A DNA stretch of 64,000 bases from Shewanella mesophila (GTDB lineage: Bacteria > Pseudomonadota > Gammaproteobacteria > Enterobacterales > Shewanellaceae). A program made the translations under genes and the position numbers. Shown piece after piece: positions 48,266-57,850 of this stretch; position 1 is the stretch's first letter, and each line of letters begins with the position of its first letter. The stretch lies in contig NZ_CP080421.1 of the NCBI RefSeq assembly GCF_019457515.1, positions 1,426,001 through 1,490,000 of the forward strand. The letters run 5' to 3'. The notes under the pieces were generated by a model that saw only the letters and a list, made by a program, of their open reading frames with translations, made no database searches and was not told the DNA's origin.

Positions 48266-50170
48266 ATGAAGGCAGTGCATAAGCAGTTACATCAACAATC
48301 TATTGAAAATCCAAATGAATTTTGGGCCGATGCCGCCCAAGCGATAAATTGGGTTAAACCATTCGACACCGTACTCGATGATGCCGATGTGCCCATGTAT
48401 CGCTGGTTTAGTGGCGGACAGCTTAATACTTGCTACAACGCTGTCGATCGGCATGTTGAGGCTGGACGCGGCGATCAGGTGGCTATTCAATATGTAAGTC
48501 CGATCACCGATACCGAGTATGGTATTACTTATAATGAGCTGCAGGCTCAGGTGAGTCGCCTTGCGGGATATATGGCAAGTCAAGGGGTGAGCAAAGGCGA
48601 TAGAGTGATCATCTATATGCCCATGGTGCCAGAGACTGCCTATGCCATGCTAGCTTGTGCTCGTATTGGCGCCATTCATTCTGTGGTATTTGGTGGTTTT
48701 GCTGCTAATGAGTTGGCGACGCGTATCAATGATGCCAAGCCAAAAATGATTCTATCGGCATCTTGTGGTATCGAACCTTCAGGCGTGGTGGCATATAAGC
48801 CGCTACTCGATGATGCTCTTAACCAAGCGACCCATCAAGTGGATCAATGCCTCATCCTAAATCGTCATCAACTGCATGCGGATTTAGTGGAAGGGCGCGA
48901 CGTAGACTGGCAATTCGCCATGGTCGATGCGCCCAATATCGACTGTCAGCCAGTGGAGGCAACCGATCCCCTGTATGTGCTTTATACCTCTGGCACCACA
49001 GGTCAACCCAAAGGTGTGGTTCGAGACAATGGTGGCCATGCGGTTGCGCTCGCATGGTCGATGAAAAATATCTACGATATTAATGGCGGAGATGTGTTTT
49101 GGGCTGCATCGGATGTCGGTTGGGTGGTGGGTCACTCTTATATAGTCTATGGCCCTTTGTTGGTGGGCGCGACAACCTTGTTATTTGAAGGTAAGCCTGT
49201 GGGGACACCCGATCCCGGTATTTTCTGGCGTACCATTGCTAAATATCAGGTGAAGAGCTTCTTTACGGCACCGACAGCGATTCGCGCCATTAAGCGTGAT
49301 GATCCCGATGGCGACTTCTTGCAAGACGTTGACCTGAGTTGCTTAAAAACCGTGTTCTTGGCGGGGGAGCGTTGCGATCCTGATACCTTACATTGGGCGG
49401 AGCAGAAGCTAAACAAACCTATTATCGACCATTGGTGGCAGACTGAAACTGGTTGGCCAGTGGCAGCCAACATGATGGGGACAGCGCCAGTGCCTGTTAA
49501 GCCAGGATCACCAGCATTAGCTGTGCCGGGTTATGATGTTCAAGTGGTTGATGAGATGGGCGATCAAGTGCCCGCCGATCAAACGGGCAATGTCGTGATA
49601 AAGCTACCATTGCCACCAGGCACCTTGGCGACCCTTTGGCAAAACGAGGGGCGTTATAAAGAAAGTTATTTATCTATGTATCCTGGTTTTTATCTGACGG
49701 GTGATGCGGGTTATATGGATGATGAGGGTTACCTCTACATCATGAGTCGTATCGATGACATCATCAATGTTGCTGGTCATCGCTTATCGACGGGACGTTT
49801 TGAGGAGGTATTGTGTCAACACGAGGAGGTTGCCGAAGCGGCTGTGATAGGTGTCGATGACAAGCTCAAGGGGCAGGTACCACTGGGACTAGTGGTGCTT
49901 AAAAAGGGTTGCACCTTAACTGACGAACAGCTTTATATAGAGCTTATTGCCCTTGTGCGCGAACAGATTGGCCCTGTGGCGGCATTTAGGTTGGTGAGTG
50001 CGATTCCTAAGTTGCCTAAGACACGTTCAGGCAAAATTTTACGCGGCACTATGCGTAAGATTGCCGATAATCAGAGCTTTAATATGCCTGCGACCATTGA
50101 AGATCCTTATACATTGGAACTAGTGCGCAATGCGCTGACTCGTATGGGCTACGCCGATGCCCATGTCTAG
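48266..50170 (+). CDS. prpE: Propionyl-CoA synthetase-like acyl-CoA synthetase (PrpE/Acs family)
   Basis: 634 residues. ATP-binding loop LYTSGTTGQPKGVVRD, WWQTETGWP, YLTGDAGYMDDEGY and the final KLPKTRSGKILRGTMRKI with the conserved lysine are as in PrpE and related short-chain acyl-CoA synthetases. Activates propionate or another short-chain acid. Divergent from liuR, so it may share LiuR control and activate acids linked to branched-chain amino acid breakdown. GGAG ribosome-binding site. Substrate is not certain; no prp operon is nearby. Confidence 0.88.
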   Translation: MKAVHKQLHQQSIENPNEFWADAAQAINWVKPFDTVLDDADVPMYRWFSGGQLNTCYNAVDRHVEAGRGDQVAIQYVSPITDTEYGITYNELQAQVSRLAGYMASQGVSKGDRVIIYMPMVPETAYAMLACARIGAIHSVVFGGFAANELATRINDAKPKMILSASCGIEPSGVVAYKPLLDDALNQATHQVDQCLILNRHQLHADLVEGRDVDWQFAMVDAPNIDCQPVEATDPLYVLYTSGTTGQPKGVVRDNGGHAVALAWSMKNIYDINGGDVFWAASDVGWVVGHSYIVYGPLLVGATTLLFEGKPVGTPDPGIFWRTIAKYQVKSFFTAPTAIRAIKRDDPDGDFLQDVDLSCLKTVFLAGERCDPDTLHWAEQKLNKPIIDHWWQTETGWPVAANMMGTAPVPVKPGSPALAVPGYDVQVVDEMGDQVPADQTGNVVIKLPLPPGTLATLWQNEGRYKESYLSMYPGFYLTGDAGYMDDEGYLYIMSRIDDIINVAGHRLSTGRFEEVLCQHEEVAEAAVIGVDDKLKGQVPLGLVVLKKGCTLTDEQLYIELIALVREQIGPVAAFRLVSAIPKLPKTRSGKILRGTMRKIADNQSFNMPATIEDPYTLELVRNALTRMGYADAHV

Positions 50171-50188
50171 GACTTAGGCTGTCGGATT

Positions 50189-50215
50189 AAAAAAGGGCCA
50201 GATGGCCCTTTTTTT
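50189..50215. terminator. Bidirectional terminator
   Basis: AAAAAAGGGCC / GGCCCTTTTTTT with a 4-base loop, between the convergent acyl-CoA synthetase and chemoreceptor genes. Confidence 0.9.
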
Positions 50216-50240
50216 ACACCCCCAGTTAACCCTGATGGCT

Positions 50241-51869
50241 TTACAGTTTGAAGGTTTCTATTCTTGCTTTAAGATTATGGGCCAAGCTACTTATTTCTTG
50301 GCATGCAATCGCTGTTTGAGAAGCTCCCTCGGCCATCTCGGTCGATACATTATTGATATGATCCACGCTGCGATTAAGATCTTCAGATACCGCAGTTTGC
50401 TCGCTACAGGCAGTGGCGATTTGGGTGCTCATCTGGGCTATGTTCTCCACCGAATGTTCGATTTCACTGATTTGGCTACCAGCTTCGTTAACCTGATCGA
50501 CACATTGGGCAATGCCTTGTTGGCATTCTTGGCTAGAGATACCAATCTTGCTGCTGTTTTCCTGTAGTTGATTAACGATATCGACAATCTGTGAGGTAGA
50601 ATCTTGGGTGCGCTGAGCTAAAGATCTTACTTCGTCGGCGACCACGGCAAAGCCCCGTCCCTGTTCACCCGCTCGCGCTGCTTCAATAGCCGCATTCAGT
50701 GCCAATAAATTTGTCTGTTCGGCGATGCCACGGATCACATCTACGACCATATTGATGTTGTTTGAACTCGCTTCGAGTTCTTGAGCCAATTCATCGGATT
50801 CTTGGATCGTTTTCGAGACTCGATCGATGACGGCTATGGTCTGTTGCAGAGTCAGCGTACCTTGTTTAGCGACCTCTGTTGCCGAATAGGCCGAGGTTGC
50901 TCCAGCTTCGGTATTTTGTGCCACTTCACCGACGGCAGCCTGCATCTGAGTCATAGCCGAGGCGACGGAACTGAGCTCTAGCTGTTGATTCTGCATGTTT
51001 GATGCATTTTGTCCCGAGATGGCACTCACCTCTTCGACGGCTGCGGTTAGCTGAAATGTGGAATCATTGATTTCTGATACCAATGAGTGAAGGTTGGTCT
51101 GCATGGTAATGAGTTCGCGAAGCAAGGTGCCAAGCTCATCTTGGGTGAGGGCTTCGTCCTCTATCGCGTTGTTGAGTTGCCCTTTAGCAATCTTAGCTGC
51201 AAAATCCAATGCTCTGTCGATGGGACGACATATTGCGCGAGACAGCAGTGTCGAGGACAGCATGATGACCAAAATAATCACCACGGCGCCAATGCTTGCA
51301 CTGTATTGTGTCGATAGTGCTTCATTGTGAACGTCTATCCCAATTTGTTTTACGAGCTCATCATTGAGTCCAAGGGTATCATCTAGGCTACTTAGGGCTT
51401 TGGAATAGGTACCAAAACTCGACAATACTACCTGATTGGCTTTTTCTGCGTCCCCTCGACCGAGCAGACCGTTATAGGTGCTGGTTTCTTGAATATATTG
51501 ATTCCAAGTATCTTTAAATACCTTAAATGAACGTATTTCTTGTTGGTTGAGATCCAATGATTCATAGGCGGTTATTCCGTCTGTTACATCTTTGCGCCAC
51601 TTATCTAGGTCTTTTAGCCATTCACCTATTTTAGGATTATCGCTGTTAGGGAGTAAGGAGAACTCATCTTTACGCACTTTGGTTATGTCGACTTGTATTC
51701 CCTTTAATATTGCGACAGAAGGCAGGCTTTTGTCGGTCAGCATCCTTATATTCTGGTTTAGGGCCGATAGGCTCAATACTAATAATAGGGCAACCGTCGC
51801 AAATACTACGAATACAACCAAGTAGCTTAGCCATATTTTTTTCACGACGCTTAAGTCTCTAATCTTCAT
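50241..51869 (-). CDS. Methyl-accepting chemotaxis protein
   Basis: 542 residues. Transmembrane helix 1 ([20 protein letters not shown]) is followed by a periplasmic four-helix-bundle sensor (about 40-185, MCP/4HB type), TM2 ([18 protein letters not shown]), HAMP ([20 protein letters not shown]) and the signalling domain with [19 protein letters not shown]. The ligand is unknown. ATG 51869 is preferred because GGAG is correctly spaced; ATG 51881 is also possible. Confidence 0.92.
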   Translation of the reverse strand: MKIRDLSVVKKIWLSYLVVFVVFATVALLLVLSLSALNQNIRMLTDKSLPSVAILKGIQVDITKVRKDEFSLLPNSDNPKIGEWLKDLDKWRKDVTDGITAYESLDLNQQEIRSFKVFKDTWNQYIQETSTYNGLLGRGDAEKANQVVLSSFGTYSKALSSLDDTLGLNDELVKQIGIDVHNEALSTQYSASIGAVVIILVIMLSSTLLSRAICRPIDRALDFAAKIAKGQLNNAIEDEALTQDELGTLLRELITMQTNLHSLVSEINDSTFQLTAAVEEVSAISGQNASNMQNQQLELSSVASAMTQMQAAVGEVAQNTEAGATSAYSATEVAKQGTLTLQQTIAVIDRVSKTIQESDELAQELEASSNNINMVVDVIRGIAEQTNLLALNAAIEAARAGEQGRGFAVVADEVRSLAQRTQDSTSQIVDIVNQLQENSSKIGISSQECQQGIAQCVDQVNEAGSQISEIEHSVENIAQMSTQIATACSEQTAVSEDLNRSVDHINNVSTEMAEGASQTAIACQEISSLAHNLKARIETFKL

Positions 51870-51881
51870 ACGCTTCTCCAT

Positions 51882-52496
51882 AAAAAAGCTAGTTAAAGTA
51901 CTAACACTTATTAACTATAGCGTGTATCTTGATAACCTTTAGGCTCATTTGTTGATAATTTATTATTTTTTCAACTTAGAGTAGATGTGAGCAGTTTGGT
52001 GTAGGCGCCTATGGGTCGTAAGCTTGTTACTATCTTGCTTAGATGAGTTATCAAGGTTGGGGGAACTGGCAAGCTGGGAGTAAGAACAGCCTTTCTATTT
52101 ATCGTTAGTCTTTTGGGTTTAAGTTAGTGACGTTTTATGCTTTATAGAAAACTTATTCATAACCTATGTGCTATGTTGTTTCAGTGTTTATTGTATTTAG
52201 ACTGAGCCATGAAGAAATTTTCAATTAGTCGAATAATACTAAGGTGGGTATTTTTAGGTTGCTAGGGCCTGTTGAACCTTGCTGTGAGTTAGACATTAAC
52301 TCGCAGCAAGGTAAAGATATTTTAGATACCATTGAAGCCAAAGTAGCCGCTCATCTCTCTTAATTGAAATGACATTAATTATCGGAAAACTGTATTCTTC
52401 ACTAGCCGAATTAACGAGGATACTCGCTGAATTACAGAGTCACCGGAGCGTTTGATTATTGCTATAGTTGACTTAGCTTTTAGATATCGGAAAACT
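51882..52496. other. Intergenic region with a strong hairpin and a short direct repeat
   Basis: No recognised gene. It contains an imperfect 15-bp inverted repeat (52276-52290 with 52298-52312, one mismatch, 7-base loop) lying inside a 39-codon open frame (52244-52363, GTG start), and a 12-bp direct repeat TATCGGAAAACT at 52380-52391 and 52485-52496. It may hold a small RNA or a degraded element. Confidence 0.4.
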
Positions 52497-52522
52497 AAAA
52501 AGCCGACGATGAGTCGGCTTTT
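52497..52522 (-). terminator. Terminator of the curA-like gene
   Basis: AAAAGCCGAC / GTCGGCTTTT stem with a 5-base loop. A-rich flank gives a T-run on the minus strand. Confidence 0.85.
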
Positions 52523-52550
52523 GTATATTCAATCGACTAAATCCACGGGA

Positions 52551-53549
52551 CTAGGCCAGTTTAACGACCATCTTTCCGCGGTTTTTCCCCTCAAATAGAC
52601 CGATAAATGCAGCAGGCGCTTGCTCGAGCCCTTCATAGATGGTTTGTTCTGCTTTAACCTGACCACTCGCTAGCCATTGCCCCATCTGCTGAGAAAATTC
52701 GCCATAGTGTTGCCAGTGCTCACTGACGATGAAACCTTCTATCTTCAATTTTTTCATGATGATGTAGGCAAGGTTACTCGGTCCTTGTGTGGGCGCTGTG
52801 TCATTATATTGAGAGATCATGCCACACACTGCAATACGTCCATGGTCGTTCATATTGTCTAGTGCAGCAGCTAGGTGTTCACCGCCCACGTTTTCAAAGT
52901 AAACATCGACCCCTTGTGGCGCAGCCGCTGACAGTGCTGCACTTAAGTTAGCGGTAGTTTTGTAATTAATCACTTGCTCAACGCCCATGGCGCTAAGCGC
53001 TTCGGCTTTTTCATCTGAGCCTACAGAGGCGATGACCTTGGCGCCCATCAATAAGCCAAGCTGACAAACCACACTGCCTACCGCACCAGAAGCAGCAGAG
53101 ACGAAAAGGGTTTCGCCTTGTTTTAGTTCGGCGATACGGTTTAGACCCGTCCATGCTGTCATGCCTGGCATACCAAGGACCCCAAGAAAATGTGATTCAC
53201 ACAAAGGCGTTTGGGGTAACAGGGTATGGTCTCTGCCGTCGGTAATGTAATGGCTGCGCCAGCCATTCATGCTGTTGACTTTGGCGCCGACAGGGAAGTC
53301 TGCATGGTTAGACTCGATAATTTCGCCGATAGCCCCACCCTCAAGCACTTCGCCTAAAGCGAATGGTGCGATATAACTTTCTCTATCGATCATACGGCCA
53401 CGCATGTATGGGTCAACAGACATCCATAGGTTCTTCACCAAGAACTCACCAGCTTTGATGGCTGGCAGCTCGGCGTCAATCATGGAAAAGTCACTCTTAG
53501 ATGGCATGCCTTCTGGGCGTGCGTTCAAAACAATTTGCTGTGCGTTCAT
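52551..53549 (-). CDS. curA: NADPH-dependent oxidoreductase, CurA / zinc-less MDR family
   Basis: 332 residues. VDPYMRGRM, the NADP-binding AASGAVGSVVCQLGLLMGA, KVIASVGSDEKAEALSAMG, VDVYFENVGG and the final FEGKNRGKMVVKLA are typical of leukotriene B4 12-hydroxydehydrogenase-like reductases such as CurA. These reduce alpha,beta-unsaturated carbonyls, including reactive aldehydes. Divergent from an OhrR-like regulator, with a large palindrome between, so it is probably a detoxification enzyme under that regulator. Confidence 0.9.
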   Translation of the reverse strand: MNAQQIVLNARPEGMPSKSDFSMIDAELPAIKAGEFLVKNLWMSVDPYMRGRMIDRESYIAPFALGEVLEGGAIGEIIESNHADFPVGAKVNSMNGWRSHYITDGRDHTLLPQTPLCESHFLGVLGMPGMTAWTGLNRIAELKQGETLFVSAASGAVGSVVCQLGLLMGAKVIASVGSDEKAEALSAMGVEQVINYKTTANLSAALSAAAPQGVDVYFENVGGEHLAAALDNMNDHGRIAVCGMISQYNDTAPTQGPSNLAYIIMKKLKIEGFIVSEHWQHYGEFSQQMGQWLASGQVKAEQTIYEGLEQAPAAFIGLFEGKNRGKMVVKLA

Positions 53550-53612
53550 AAAATACCTTTTTTACTTTGTGCGCTAATTAATTGTGGTAGACTTTACAAT
53601 TATCTCTGGGAT

Positions 53613-53646
53613 AATGCAAATGCTTTGCGCGCAAAGTATTTGCATT
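53613..53646. promoter_or_regulatory. 34-bp near-perfect palindrome between curA and the OhrR-like gene
   Basis: The sequence from AATGCAAAT (53613) to ATTTGCATT (53646) is its own complement except for one pair, with CTTTGCGCGCAAAG in the middle. It lies 64 bases from the curA start. Probable operator for the MarR/OhrR regulator. Confidence 0.75.
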
Positions 53647-53772
53647 TAGTATCGAGTTATTAGTATCGAGTGATTCGTTTGATGCCTCTGAGGTCGATAC
53701 AATAAGGTCCTCACCTTGCGAGTGAGGTGAATGTTAAGCATCTATATAAATAAGCTACATAGGACAAAGACT

Positions 53773-54252
53773 GTGACTGAACAATCTATCTCATCGACCT
53801 CTGGCGGTGAGGAGCCACAATCATCAGCAGGCAAAGGTCTGTCAGACAATGTGTGTTTTGCACTTTATACCGCCGCTAATGCCTTGGTGCGTGCTTATCG
53901 GCCACTGCTAGAGCGCTGCGATCTCACCTATCCGCAATATCTAGTGATGCAAGCGCTGTGGTTTGAAGATGATGCCAGTTTAACGACGCTGTCCTTGGCG
54001 ACTCGGCTCGATCTTGGGACCTTGACACCGATTGTTAAACGGTTGGAATCAAAAGGCTTAGTGGTGCGCAATATCGATATGACCGATGAGCGAAAAAAAG
54101 TCATTAGCGTCACGCCTACGGGGCTTTCCCTTAAACAGGAGGCGTTGGCACTGACACAGAGGCTACTAGAAAAAGTGACTATCTCGGTGCAAGAAGTCGA
54201 ACAGCTGCGAGACCTTTGCCTGACTTTGACCCAAGATCTAAATCAAAAGTAG
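53773..54252 (+). CDS. OhrR-like MarR family transcriptional regulator
   Basis: 159 residues from GTG 53773 (AGGA 8 bases upstream); the frame runs from 53731, where another start is possible. LTYPQYLVMQALW, LDLGTLTPIVKRLESKGLVV (recognition helix) and the wing NIDMTDERKKVISVT match OhrR-type MarR proteins. Cys28 in NVCFALY is at the position of the peroxide-sensing cysteine of OhrR, with Cys49 a possible partner. It is therefore probably a redox or electrophile sensor controlling curA. A CCTCAC/GTGAGG hairpin lies at 53709-53727. Confidence 0.85.
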   Translation: MTEQSISSTSGGEEPQSSAGKGLSDNVCFALYTAANALVRAYRPLLERCDLTYPQYLVMQALWFEDDASLTTLSLATRLDLGTLTPIVKRLESKGLVVRNIDMTDERKKVISVTPTGLSLKQEALALTQRLLEKVTISVQEVEQLRDLCLTLTQDLNQK

Positions 54253-54530
54253 TGTTTTGAAGAAGTACTCAGCGTTGAAATAAAAACAACTCTAAGAGAT
54301 GCTTATTATTATAGCGAACACACTGTTTTCTGGTGTGTTCAGTGATTCGGGATATAGCCTAGTAATTAACTTACCAATTTTTGTATAATCGCCGCCAATT
54401 TCTTGCCTATCAATTGCGCAGTGTCAGAGCAGTGGATGTAAACGATTACAAGCCTATGATTTGACTAAACTTGGGCTGAAAACTATAACAGATAGGCGTC
54501 TATAATCTCTGTTTTCCGTGGGAAAATCTA

Positions 54531-56072
54531 ATGCAAAATCACCCAGACCTTCTCGATATAGGTGTGATTGGCTTAGGTGTGATGGGTAAAAACCTCGCAC
54601 TCAATATTGCCGACAATCACTACAACGTTGCCGCGTTTGATCTCGACACGCAAAAAATTACCGCGCTGCTAAAGCAGGAGCAAGCAGAGCGTCTTCCTGA
54701 TACTGCGCAGCGCATAGCCGGTTGTAGCAATCTTTCAAAAATGTTGTCTAGTCTCGCAAAACCTCGGGTATTGGTATTGTCTGTGCCAGCGGGAGCGCCC
54801 GTTGATGGCGTGTGCAGTGCCTTGATTGAAGCGGGTATAGAAGCTGACGATATTGTTATCGACACTGGTAATAGCCTTTGGACCGACACTGTAGCGCGAG
54901 AAGCCCAATATGCAGGGCAGTTTGTCTTTTTCAGCTGCGCCGTATCAGGCGGGGAGATGGGGGCGCGTTTTGGTCCATCGTTAATGCCAAGTGGCGACAG
55001 AAAAGCTTGGGATAGGATTAAGCCGATTTGGGAAGCTATCGCGGCTAAAGTCGACCCGACGACTGGCCTACCCATTGAACGTCAAGAGCCGGGTAACCCG
55101 GTAACAGAGGGCGAGCCTTGCACAACCTATATTGGTCCAGCGGGTGCAGGTCACTACGTTAAGATGGTGCACAACGGTATTGAATACGCGGACATGCAAC
55201 TTATTTGCGAAGCCTATCAACTATTAAGCGATGGCTGTGGCATGAGTGCTAGCGACATTGGTCAGGTATTCGCGCGCTGGAACCAAGGTAGCTTAAACAG
55301 CTACTTGATGGAAATAAGTGCCGATGTGCTTTCTCAGGCCGATCCCATCACAGGTAAACCTTTGGTGGAGATGATCCTCGATAAGGCGGGCCAGAAAGGC
55401 ACAGGTCTTTGGACTGCCGTCAGCAGCCTTCAAATAGGCTGCCCTGCGCCAACGATTGCCGAGGCGGTTTATGCGCGAGCGGTAAGCACCCAAAAAAATC
55501 AGCGCCAGCAGTTAAGCAAGATGTTAGCGGGCCCGCAGCCGATGAAAATGAGCGCTGAAGAGCAGGCTCAATTTATCTCGCAGTTAGAGAATGCGCTCTA
55601 TTGTGCCAAGATCGCCTGCTACGCTCAGGGTTTTCAGCTAATGGCGATGACGGCAAAAGAGAAAAATTGGCAGTTAGACTTTGCCGATATCGCTAAAATA
55701 TGGCGCGCAGGCTGTATTATCCGAGCGACATTTTTGCAGTCGATTACTAAGGCCTATCAACAGGCCAGTGAGAACGGCGAAGAGCTGGCTAACTTATTGA
55801 TGGCAGGCAGTTTTAGTCATGCATTGTCGGCAAAACAGCTAGATTGGCGTCAAGCGGTAGCCAAAGCCATTATTGGTGGCGTGCCAGTGCCTTGTATCGG
55901 CTCTGCGCTGGCGTATTATGATAGCTATCGCTGCGAAACCTTACCTGCGAATTTACTCCAAGGTCAGCGAGACTTTTTCGGCGCTCATACGTTTGAACGT
56001 ATCGATACCCCAGCTGGTGAGAAGTACCACCTTAACTGGAGTCATAGTGAGCGCACCATAGAGAAAGTTTAA
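54531..56072 (+). CDS. gnd: 6-phosphogluconate dehydrogenase, decarboxylating
   Basis: 513 residues. NADP-binding IGVIGLGVMGKNLALNIAD, SCAVSGGEMGARFGPSLMPSG, GAGHYVKMVHNGIEYADMQL with the catalytic lysine, and the C-terminal part RDFFGAHTFERID are diagnostic. It is longer than the E. coli enzyme (468), with an insert around residues 168-195 (DPTTGLPIERQEPGNPV). Oxidative pentose phosphate step giving ribulose 5-phosphate and NADPH. Single gene with its own terminator; zwf and pgl are not in the window. Confidence 0.96.
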   Translation: MQNHPDLLDIGVIGLGVMGKNLALNIADNHYNVAAFDLDTQKITALLKQEQAERLPDTAQRIAGCSNLSKMLSSLAKPRVLVLSVPAGAPVDGVCSALIEAGIEADDIVIDTGNSLWTDTVAREAQYAGQFVFFSCAVSGGEMGARFGPSLMPSGDRKAWDRIKPIWEAIAAKVDPTTGLPIERQEPGNPVTEGEPCTTYIGPAGAGHYVKMVHNGIEYADMQLICEAYQLLSDGCGMSASDIGQVFARWNQGSLNSYLMEISADVLSQADPITGKPLVEMILDKAGQKGTGLWTAVSSLQIGCPAPTIAEAVYARAVSTQKNQRQQLSKMLAGPQPMKMSAEEQAQFISQLENALYCAKIACYAQGFQLMAMTAKEKNWQLDFADIAKIWRAGCIIRATFLQSITKAYQQASENGEELANLLMAGSFSHALSAKQLDWRQAVAKAIIGGVPVPCIGSALAYYDSYRCETLPANLLQGQRDFFGAHTFERIDTPAGEKYHLNWSHSERTIEKV

Positions 56073-56093
56073 CCTTTCCAAGGTAAGAAATAG

Positions 56094-56130
56094 AAAAGGC
56101 CGTTATCTTGAATGAGATGACGGCTTTTTT
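56094..56130 (+). terminator. Terminator of gnd
   Basis: GCCGTTATCT (56099-56108) pairs with AGATGACGGC (56115-56124), one wobble, followed by T6. Confidence 0.85.
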
Positions 56131-56139
56131 GTTACTTCA

Positions 56140-57672
56140 CTAGCCTCCACAGGTGCCGCTTTCATAGCAGCTAGGTTTACGCGGACAGGTTGAGCCACGA
56201 GAGCAAATTAGCCTAGCTTCGTTGTCTATACCGCGTTCAACCCAGTTGATGTTGAGGATTTTTGCCACTCGCTTGATATCTGTTTTGATGCTAGTGGGTA
56301 GGTTAGCCGAGCCGCCATTGTCTACGCAGACCTTTTTGAGTTCGTGTGCAATGGATTGGGCGTCTCCACCTTGGGCTTCGATAGCGGGGTTAAGGTCGAT
56401 ACCGGCGCACAATACATGGGGGTTACCGGCTAAGTCATTGACACGGATCGATTCACAGCAGTAGATTTTTGGCTCGGTGGCGACATCTAATATAGATATC
56501 TGCGCCGACGATCCCGTTGATGCCGCATTGATCATACGAAATACCGCCCAGTGTTGACAGGGATCTTCCACTTGACGCATGTTACCCCATGGCAGAGGGA
56601 TCCCGTTACCACGATAGACCGCCTTGAGTTTGCCTGGCGAATAAGCGTCGAAATAGTGCCAATGACTGTAGGGTGATACAGCGGTCATTCGCCGCATGGC
56701 CACCGATGGCGAGACTCCTACGAGTTTTGCCACATCTATCTCATAACCGTGACGGTCGAGCAGTTGTCTAAAGGGAACTTTAGGGCAGAGTAGGGCGCCG
56801 GCAAAGAAGCTAGACTCAAAGTCACGCCATGCATGCAAAATATCTTGGGCATCGACCGTTGATGATTGCGGTGAATTGAAGGTCTCTTCGCTTAAACTCG
56901 TGCCGTGGCTTCGACCTGCGACCATGATACTTTTCAGGCCATCTTTGTTGTGTAAAACACAGTGACCAATATGTACCGCTAAATCATATTTGAGTCGATT
57001 GTTGTGGTTTCTTAGGAGTTTATTGAGGCAGATCTGATTCGGTAATTCGAAATAGGAGGTGATGATATGCTGTTCGCTCGCTCCAGCCTCAATGCAGATC
57101 TCTTTAGGTGCCTGGCTAAACCATTTCACTTTTAGCCCCAATCTATCGACTATGCTAAGCAGGTCGTCGAGATTTAATGGCATGCGTTTTAGTCCCACCT
57201 CTTCGGCGGCTCGTTCAAGATCGGGGAAATGATTCTGATGGTGTTCCTGATGGGCGCGAATTAACAGATGTGCAAATTGGCGACCACTGATCCCCGTTTG
57301 TGACAACATCTCAGGGATAGCGATTTGGAGGATCTCATTTGAAAACAAAAAACTCGGCTCCAATGCCATGCCGTTGATCCCGCCCCTTGACCCTTTGACT
57401 GGGGTTATAGCTTGCTCTTCTGGTGCATCGTCAAGGAACCAGTCGACCTCTTTTTGAAACACAGCTGCAATCACCGCAAGCATGCCAGCACTGGGGACTC
57501 GCTTACCTCTTTCTATCATTGAGAGGTAAGAGACTGAGGGAGCAGAATCGGCATCGACTCTTACACAGCGAGCCGAAAGATCTTCCATGGTTAGATTATT
57601 ACGTTTTCTTAGGTTTCTAATTTTAGTTCCCAGAAAATGTGACTTTCTCATTAGGCTAGTATTTGTTTTCAT
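56140..57672 (-). CDS. XRE family regulator of the DUF3612 / short-chain fatty acyl regulator type
   Basis: 510 residues. N-terminal HTH (FLGTKIRNLRKRNNLTMEDL, then SYLSMIERGKRVPSA), a central domain like the IrrE/DUF955 part of RamB- or ScfR-type regulators, and a cysteine-rich end (ICSRGSTCPRKPSCYESGTC) that may bind metal. Relatives control acetate, propionate and glyoxylate metabolism and often sit next to malate synthase. Here the divergent gene is a malate-synthase remnant, which supports that role. Direct repeats in the spacer are probable operators. The start at 57672 has no clear ribosome-binding site; Met8 (57651) is possible. Confidence 0.75.
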   Translation of the reverse strand: MKTNTSLMRKSHFLGTKIRNLRKRNNLTMEDLSARCVRVDADSAPSVSYLSMIERGKRVPSAGMLAVIAAVFQKEVDWFLDDAPEEQAITPVKGSRGGINGMALEPSFLFSNEILQIAIPEMLSQTGISGRQFAHLLIRAHQEHHQNHFPDLERAAEEVGLKRMPLNLDDLLSIVDRLGLKVKWFSQAPKEICIEAGASEQHIITSYFELPNQICLNKLLRNHNNRLKYDLAVHIGHCVLHNKDGLKSIMVAGRSHGTSLSEETFNSPQSSTVDAQDILHAWRDFESSFFAGALLCPKVPFRQLLDRHGYEIDVAKLVGVSPSVAMRRMTAVSPYSHWHYFDAYSPGKLKAVYRGNGIPLPWGNMRQVEDPCQHWAVFRMINAASTGSSAQISILDVATEPKIYCCESIRVNDLAGNPHVLCAGIDLNPAIEAQGGDAQSIAHELKKVCVDNGGSANLPTSIKTDIKRVAKILNINWVERGIDNEARLICSRGSTCPRKPSCYESGTCGG

Positions 57673-57686
57673 TTTGTAAAATTCAC

Positions 57687-57711
57687 ATTGTGAAATTTCT
57701 ATTGTGAAATT
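57687..57711. promoter_or_regulatory. Direct repeat, probable operator of the DUF3612 regulator
   Basis: ATTGTGAAATT occurs twice, at 57687-57697 and 57701-57711, with a 14-base period. The first copy also forms a TTCACATTGTGAA palindrome (57682-57694). It lies just upstream of the regulator start. Confidence 0.55.
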
Positions 57712-57850
57712 GTAAAGAAAAAAGCGCTAGACTACAAATTAAGCAATCGGGACTGATTGTTGGTGTGAAGAGACTCGTCGTTAATCGCTCTCTTTGACCA
57801 AGTCAGTCAAAGCCAGTTTAGCGATAAATCACTATTGGAAGGATGAAGCT

